DNA of 64,000 nt from UMGS1590 sp963558655 (GTDB lineage: Bacteria > Bacillota > Peptococcia > Peptococcales > Peptococcaceae). Numbering within the stretch: the first letter of the stretch is position 1; every line of letters begins with the position of its first letter. Positions 59,668 through 64,000 of this stretch are shown one piece after another. The stretch covers positions 7,198 to 71,197 of the forward strand of contig CAUWHJ010000015.1 in NCBI GenBank assembly GCA_963558655.1, in the 5' to 3' direction. Position numbers and translations under genes: made by a program. The notes under the pieces are model-generated. The model saw only the letters and a program-made list of their open reading frames with translations. It had not been told where the DNA came from and ran no database searches.

Positions 59668-60441
59668 ATGGGTGTATATGTTATCACTGGTGGCAGCACC
59701 GGTATCGGTGCCGCTGTAAGACAGCAGTTGCTCGACGAAGGACACGACGTGTTCAACATTGACTACAAAGGCGGCGACTTCCAAGCCGACCTTTCCACCG
59801 CCGAAGGTGTCGCTGATGCCATTCAATCCGTTATTTGCCGTTATCCAAATGGCGTCGATTGCCTGATATGCAACGCCGGTGTCGGCCCGACCGCACCACC
59901 TGAAAAAATCTTTGCACTGAATTTCTACGCTGGCACAGAGATGGCCGAAGGCCTGCGCCCTCTCCTGAAAAAGAAAAAAGGCTGCTGCGTTATGACAGCA
60001 TCGAACTCCATCACCAATTTCACCGTGCGTCCCGACTGGGTAGAAGTCCTGACCAACATGCGCAACAAAGAACGTGGGCTTGAGCTGGCGCGCATGATTC
60101 CGCGCGAACAGGCATCGTCCTGTTACAGCTCCTCCAAACACGCATTGGCACGCTGGGTGCGCCGCACCTCCTCCGCCTGGGCGGTGGAAGGCTTGCGTAT
60201 CAATGCCGTGGCGCCGGGCAACACCACCACCCCAATGACGCAGAACATGACCGACGCCCAGCGCGAATCAGCGCTTTTAATTCCAATTCCAACCCGCTAT
60301 GGCACTAAAGAATTTTTGGACGCCGAAGAAATCGCCAATGCGATCACCTTCCTTGGCTCCAAAAAAGCCAGCGGCATCAACGGCGTCATCCTCTTTGTTG
60401 ACGGCGGCATTGATGCCCTGTTGCGTTCCGAACGTTTCTGA
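59668..60441 (+). CDS. Short-chain dehydrogenase resembling 3-alpha-hydroxysteroid dehydrogenases
   Basis: The 257-residue SDR has cofactor motif TGGSTGIGAAVRQQL, ICNAGVGPT, catalytic YSSSKHAL (Tyr-x3-Lys) and C-terminal VILFVDGGIDALLRSERF. From memory, the DLSTAEG, GLGP/GVGP and DGGIDA..R..(R/Q)F segments parallel the Comamonas 3-alpha-hydroxysteroid dehydrogenase group, which also has a compact substrate loop. The Asp-rich NIDYKGGDF after beta-2 suggests NAD(H) preference. It oxidises or reduces a secondary alcohol or ketone; a steroid or bile acid substrate is inferred only. AAGGAGG precedes the ATG. It is co-transcribed with 60457. Confidence 0.75.
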   Translation: MGVYVITGGSTGIGAAVRQQLLDEGHDVFNIDYKGGDFQADLSTAEGVADAIQSVICRYPNGVDCLICNAGVGPTAPPEKIFALNFYAGTEMAEGLRPLLKKKKGCCVMTASNSITNFTVRPDWVEVLTNMRNKERGLELARMIPREQASSCYSSSKHALARWVRRTSSAWAVEGLRINAVAPGNTTTPMTQNMTDAQRESALLIPIPTRYGTKEFLDAEEIANAITFLGSKKASGINGVILFVDGGIDALLRSERF

Positions 60442-60456
60442 TGGGAGGCGACCACC

Positions 60457-60795
60457 ATGACCTTATTAGAACAATACTTTGACTGCATGCAGCGTGCCGA
60501 TGCCGTGGCTTTGGCAGATCTCTTTAACGATGTTGGCGTTCTTCACGATGCCTCCTGGACAAAAGTAGGCGAAGACACCCTGCACCTTTCCGGAAAAATG
60601 GCCATTGAAATGATGTTCCATTTCAAATTTGGCTTCAACGGCGGTCCTTTCAAAATCAGCGGCATCCGCTACATGGAAGAAAACATCGCCTGGTACTTCA
60701 TCGTCTACCATGGCAAAGCCGTTCCCGTCGTGGCCTACCTCTCCTCGGTAGACCGCAAAGGCAAAATTGACCGCCTGAATATCCTTCCGATGTAA
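60457..60795 (+). CDS. NTF2-like / SnoaL-type small protein
   Basis: The 112-residue alpha+beta barrel protein has LLEQYFDCMQRADAVALADL, FNDVGVLHDASW, GKMAIEMMFHFKFGFNG and IRYMEENIAWYFIVYHGKAV. This is the size and pattern of SnoaL/ketosteroid-isomerase-like domains, the fold that also includes the bile-acid dehydratase BaiE. The candidate acid/base residues (Asp, His) cannot be fixed from one sequence. GGGAGGCGACC precedes the ATG, 15 nt after the SDR stop, so the pair is probably translated together and acts on the same small molecule. Confidence 0.65.
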   Translation: MTLLEQYFDCMQRADAVALADLFNDVGVLHDASWTKVGEDTLHLSGKMAIEMMFHFKFGFNGGPFKISGIRYMEENIAWYFIVYHGKAVPVVAYLSSVDRKGKIDRLNILPM

Positions 60796-60808
60796 CCCCC
60801 TTACGATA

Positions 60809-60851
60809 GGCCACCCTGCCAACAAAACATGGCAGGGTGGCCGCTTTTTTG
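60809..60851 (+). terminator. Terminator of the SDR operon
   Basis: ggccaccctgcca/tggcagggtggcc then GCTTTTTT. Confidence 0.88.
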
Positions 60852-60916
60852 TGCAGAACAGGAAGCAAATTCATTAGTTATATCGGTGTGATAAAATATC
60901 TGAGGGAGAGTCCTTA

Positions 60917-60980
60917 AAACCTCCTGTACAGGATAAAGTTGGTTTGACAACCACTTCATTCAAATCACAGGAGGTTTTTG
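60917..60980. repeat. Long perfect inverted repeat in gene-free interval
   Basis: aaaacctcctgt (60917-60928) / acaggaggtttt (60967-60978), with an inner gttg...caac hairpin. It reads as a terminator on both strands or as the ends of a small element. The 60852-61241 interval has no credible gene. Confidence 0.5.
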
Positions 60981-61042
60981 CCATGCAAATTTGAAGCATA
61001 AATATAGCATTGGTACGCTTGATGCTGAAGATCCGATATAGG

Positions 61043-61146
61043 TGCAGTAGAAAAGAGCAATTAGAGAATATATAGATAATTAGTTGTGAGATGATAACAA
61101 GGAGAAAACAAAAAACACCGCTATCACTGGCCGGAGATATCGGTGT
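61043..61146. repeat. Degenerate repeat copy B (partner at 3495-3592)
   Basis: It shares the order agagaatat / taat(c/t)agttg / purine tract / aacaccg hairpin with the 3.5-kb locus. Confidence 0.4.
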
Positions 61147-61147
61147 T
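61112..61147 (-). terminator. Terminator of MATE-3
   Basis: aacaccg-tatc / gatatcggtgtt. T-run on the minus strand, downstream of the MATE gene. Confidence 0.65.
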
Positions 61148-61241
61148 CTATAAGTAAAAGGATTTTTATAGGGTTGGTGTAAAGCACCCACTCCACAGGG
61201 CGTTTTGCTGAAAGTGAATGGCTTTGCTCTTCATTGGAACG

Positions 61242-62678
61242 TCATCTGGAGGGTAGCCCAACAGTAGAAGATGAGTGTGTGGCATGGGCGTGCAATGAAT
61301 GACAAGTGTTTTTTGAGAGATGTTCCAATTTCCGTAATTCGCGCAAGCAGAGTATCAGTGAAAGGGTAAAGGCTAACGCATCTGCGACAGGACCAGCAAG
61401 AAGAATACCAGTGAGTCCGAAGAAACGAGCAAGAACAATCATCGCAGGAACATAGAAAAGTAGTTGTTTGGAAAGAGAGACGACCGTTGCTTTGACAGGT
61501 TGTCCGATGGCTTGGAAGAAAACGCCGGCGCATAATTGCAGACCGTTCAGCATGGTCAACACGAGATAGATATGGAAACACTGCACAGCAAAATCTTCAT
61601 AAAGTGAAGACTCAGTGCCGAAAATGCGGATGAGTTGCAGTGGAAAGAGTTGGAAAACAAGCCAGGAAAGTGTGGCGATGATGGTTGAAACGCAAACGCT
61701 TAATAAAAACGCTTTCTTCACACGGTCAAAATGATGTGCACCGTAGTTGAAACCGATAATAGGTTGACTGCCGCTAGCTACACCAATGGCCAAAGACAAA
61801 GCCAACATACTGATTTTCATACAGAGACCGAAAGTTGTGATAGGTATATCTGCCCCATATTCTGAGAGTGCACCATATTGCGTTAAAAGATTGTTGGACA
61901 CGAAAGCAACGACAGTGGATGTGAGGTTATTAAAGCAGCCGGCAAACCCGAGTGCACAGATATGACCGATAAGACTGAGATGAAAAGCAAAAGCATGCCT
62001 GGTCAGGTGTATATTTTTGAAATGAAAAAGATAGATAATATTGCAAAGCATGCCGACCCCTTGGCTAATGATGGTAGCCAGTGCTGCGCCTTCTACACCC
62101 CAGTGAAAAATAAAAATGAAAAGTGGATCGAGTAAAATGTTTAACAGCGCACCAATCATCATTGCGAACATGGCATAACGGGGACTGCCATCGGCGCGAA
62201 TGACAGAATTGATCACAGTACCGATGATGACAAAAGGAAAACCTAAAACGATGATGCTGCCATAACCCAAGGCGTAAGGCATCAGTGTATCGGTAGCGCC
62301 AAAAAAGAGACAAAGTGGCTCAAGAAATGAAAAGGCAAGAATCATAAGCAGAATACTTACCACTGAGCTGCCTAACAGTGCATTGCCAACTCCTGATGCA
62401 GCTTTTTCCGGTTCACCTTTGCCAAGATGCAGGCTGAAATATGCTGCTAAACCATCACCAAAGAGTGCGGAAAGTGCAATGGCAATAATAGTGATAGGCG
62501 CGATGATGTTCGTAGCACCGTTGCCGAGGAAACCAACACCTTGCCCAATAAAAATTTGGTCCACCATATTGTAGAGCGAGTTAATAATGAGTGAGATAAC
62601 GCTAGGAATAGCAAAGCGTCGCAGTAGGCGACCAATCTGTTCGTAACCAAGTGGGTTGGCGGTTTGAGAAACTGTCAT
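61242..62678 (-). CDS. MATE-family efflux transporter (3), MarR-linked
   Basis: The 478-residue MepA-like MATE protein has RFAIPSVISLIINSLYNMVD, IFIGQGVGFLGNGATNIIAP, GDGLAAYFSLHLGKGEPEKA in half 1 and IGVASGSQPIIGFNYGAHHF in half 2. Near its N-terminus it has the GNGATNI pattern shared with clostridial multidrug pumps. The C-terminal tail is unusually rich in His/Ser (HSLHAHATHSSSTVG). AGGAGG lies 12 nt before the ATG, a longer spacing than usual. Its upstream region carries TAGAATTCTAAG, the same palindrome as at the marR promoter, so the MarR at 62760 is the likely repressor. Confidence 0.83.
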   Translation of the reverse strand: MTVSQTANPLGYEQIGRLLRRFAIPSVISLIINSLYNMVDQIFIGQGVGFLGNGATNIIAPITIIAIALSALFGDGLAAYFSLHLGKGEPEKAASGVGNALLGSSVVSILLMILAFSFLEPLCLFFGATDTLMPYALGYGSIIVLGFPFVIIGTVINSVIRADGSPRYAMFAMMIGALLNILLDPLFIFIFHWGVEGAALATIISQGVGMLCNIIYLFHFKNIHLTRHAFAFHLSLIGHICALGFAGCFNNLTSTVVAFVSNNLLTQYGALSEYGADIPITTFGLCMKISMLALSLAIGVASGSQPIIGFNYGAHHFDRVKKAFLLSVCVSTIIATLSWLVFQLFPLQLIRIFGTESSLYEDFAVQCFHIYLVLTMLNGLQLCAGVFFQAIGQPVKATVVSLSKQLLFYVPAMIVLARFFGLTGILLAGPVADALAFTLSLILCLRELRKLEHLSKNTCHSLHAHATHSSSTVGLPSR

Positions 62679-62703
62679 AATATATTCATACCTCCTAAAA
62701 AGA

Positions 62704-62715
62704 TAGAATTCTAAG
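62704..62715. promoter_or_regulatory. MarR operator before MATE-3
   Basis: TAGAATTCTAAG; the core TAGAATTCTA is a perfect palindrome. Confidence 0.65.
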
Positions 62716-62759
62716 TATTAGGGAGAGCAGACCCCCTAACAGGGGGATGTTTACAGCGT

Positions 62760-63188
62760 TTATTGTGAAACGTTGTGTGTCATTTGTTGAATCACACCAT
62801 CAAAAACAGTCAGGTCCTTTTCATCGACCCCAAGAAATATATTGTCGATGTAGCGGTCCATCATCTCCTGCAAATCAGACGCTATTGCACGTGTTTTATC
62901 TGTTAGCGCAAGCCGCTTGAAACGGGCATCTTCTGCCAGACATTCGCGGGTAAGATAGCCGTTGTGTTCCAGTGTGTTGAGCAAACTTGTTACAGAAGCG
63001 CCCTTGATGTCCAAATAGGCTTCCAGGTCTTTGGAAAAAACATCGTGGTGCGCCGATTCAATGATGATATAATGCAGCGCCATAGCCTGAATGCCAGTCA
63101 GCGCTAATTCTGAAAAATAACTGTCAAAAAAACGTCGCATCTTGCGATTGAGTTTATCAAATGCAGCCATGCGTTGTTTTGCGTTCAT
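62760..63188 (-). CDS. MarR-family regulator of MATE-3
   Basis: The 142-residue winged HTH has LALTGIQAMALHYIIIESAH, KDLEAYLDIKGASVTSLLNT, LEHNGYLTRECLAEDARFKR and LALTDKTRAIASDLQEMM. ATG 63188 has GGGGTTGG upstream. It is upstream of the MATE gene on the same strand, with the same TAGAATTCTAAG palindrome at both control regions. The DARFKR wing matches the usual D-x-R-x3-R MarR wing. Confidence 0.82.
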   Translation of the reverse strand: MNAKQRMAAFDKLNRKMRRFFDSYFSELALTGIQAMALHYIIIESAHHDVFSKDLEAYLDIKGASVTSLLNTLEHNGYLTRECLAEDARFKRLALTDKTRAIASDLQEMMDRYIDNIFLGVDEKDLTVFDGVIQQMTHNVSQ

Positions 63189-63204
63189 TATGCCAACCCC
63201 AATC

Positions 63205-63218
63205 CTTAGAATTCTAAG
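63205..63218. promoter_or_regulatory. MarR autoregulatory operator
   Basis: CTTAGAATTCTAAG, a perfect 14-bp palindrome, 17 bp before the marR start. Confidence 0.7.
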
Positions 63219-63412
63219 TAATAGGGTATCGTTTTCTCGAAATTTTGTCAAGCGTCACCTTATCTTTCACTTTTTATCTTAAAGAAAATATCATAGCGTT
63301 GTTTGTTGGCGTTTAAGTAGGCGAAAATCTATTGTTGCATGGAAAAGAGCATGGTACAATGAACATACATTGTCGCCTGTGGCGGCGAAACGATGAAGAA
63401 AGGATTTGCTCG

Positions 63413-63787
63413 ATGAAGAAAAACGAATGGTATTTACTTCCGCTGTGGCTTTTGGCGTTTGTGCTGGTGGCTTTGAAAATGTTTGTGCCGGGGGTGCTGC
63501 CTGAGCGCGTGGAATGGCTGCCGTATTTGTTGGTGGCGATTTGTTGTGGGCGCAATTTGGCGGCTGCTGCGCCGGCGTTCAATCCGGATATTCCTGACGA
63601 GGAAAAAGAAGAACTGCGCTGGAATAAGTTTTGGATGTACTGGGGCATCTTGGGCTTGGTGCTGGTGGCGCTGTGCTTTGTGTTTTATATGGCAGTGAGC
63701 TATGTGCTCATTCTCTGGCTGGCCGCCACCTTCCTCATCACCGGCAAAGCCTACCTGGACAGCCGCAGCGAAACCGGTGAACGCTGA
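63413..63787 (+). CDS. Small integral membrane protein, function unknown
   Basis: The 124-residue protein has four hydrophobic helices (YLLPLWLLAFVLVALKMFV, WLPYLLVAICCGRNLAAA, MYWGILGLVLVALCFVFYMA, VSYVLILWLAATFLITGKAY) separated by an acidic loop (PDIPDEEKEELRWNK). AAAGGA is 8 nt before the ATG. It is monocistronic. No family is recognised. The charged loop between helices 2 and 3 would face the cytoplasm if the N-terminus is inside. Confidence 0.6.
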   Translation: MKKNEWYLLPLWLLAFVLVALKMFVPGVLPERVEWLPYLLVAICCGRNLAAAAPAFNPDIPDEEKEELRWNKFWMYWGILGLVLVALCFVFYMAVSYVLILWLAATFLITGKAYLDSRSETGER

Positions 63788-63882
63788 GTGGCTATTGTTG
63801 GCGTTTCGGCAAACAACACCACACATCATGCAGAGAAAAATGCGCTTTTGGCGCAAGTAGTAAAAAATGTTGTGTGGGGTAT

Positions 63883-63890
63883 GGTATAAT
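63883..63890 (+). promoter_or_regulatory. Promoter of the repeat-containing ORF
   Basis: TATAAT at 63885-63890 preceded by ATGG (extended -10-like), about 40 bp before the ATG. Confidence 0.55.
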
Positions 63891-63930
63891 ATAATAAATG
63901 AAAGAACTTGAGTAAGGAGGTTGACGCATC

Positions 63931-64000
<70 letters not shown>

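Overview
The window looks like chromosome from a strictly anaerobic member of the Bacillota (Clostridia- or Negativicutes-like). The evidence is rubrerythrin, a 2-hydroxyacyl-CoA dehydratase with its activator ATPase, acetate kinase, an SLH-anchored surface protease, strong AGGAGG ribosome binding sites, frequent TTG/GTG starts and sigma-A promoters (TTGACA, 17 bp, TATAAT). There is no rRNA, so I do not name a genus. Base composition is roughly balanced, apart from an AT-rich island at 37.5-38.9 kb. No prophage, CRISPR array or intact insertion sequence was seen. The small broken or mobile-looking items are a nonsense-mutated XRE regulator, a frameshifted membrane protein, a decayed ferritin, a relBE-type toxin-antitoxin pair and a pair of degenerate repeats.

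Layout. 0-6.4 kb: end of a stalk-domain gene, a Bcr/CflA exporter behind a possible attenuator, a K+/H+ antiporter, a candidate structured RNA of about 180 nt, small genes and relBE. 6.5-9.35 kb: secreted papain-fold protease with SLH repeats. 9.6-11.8 kb: three-gene operon with an ABC ATPase. 11.8-21.3 kb: a tandemly duplicated module, each copy being a LysR regulator (-) divergent from an alkaline-phosphatase-superfamily hydrolase and an SLC13-type anion transporter. 21.4-24.3 kb: a two-gene 2-hydroxyacyl-CoA dehydratase operon in which one subunit is fused to the activator ATPase. 24.5-31.4 kb: zinc macrodomain protein, TetR/MATE pair, OhrR-type regulator, AI-2E-family permease, HAD phosphatase, rubrerythrin and a ferritin relic. 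31.5-39 kb: heterodimeric ABC exporter, LysR, membrane-bound XRE protein, AT-rich hydrolase/ArsR pair. 39-47 kb: DUF169 protein, TetR-flavodoxin-CMD/cupin operon, uvrBA. 47-51 kb: tRNA-Ser(TGA), tRNA-Ser(GCT), tRNA-Arg(ACG), gamma-carbonic-anhydrase-like protein, DUF554 protein, two paralogous small DNA-binding-like proteins, a hydrolase. 51-64 kb: secreted stalk-domain protein, MATE/MarR, a DnaA-box-rich intergenic region, an ABC importer, acetate kinase, an SDR/NTF2-like pair, a second MATE/MarR pair, and at the right edge an ORF that opens with an ACGC tetranucleotide repeat.

How it works together. Many efflux systems (one MFS, three MATE, one ABC heterodimer) sit beside their own regulators, and several of those regulators have palindromic operators that can be read directly at both the regulator and target promoters. 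The 12-24 kb block is the best candidate for an undescribed catabolic system: paired anion uptake and hydrolase genes, duplicated with their regulators and followed by a radical dehydratase operon. The SDR/NTF2-like pair at 60 kb may act on steroid-like substrates. The terminal repeat is a classic phase-variation signature.
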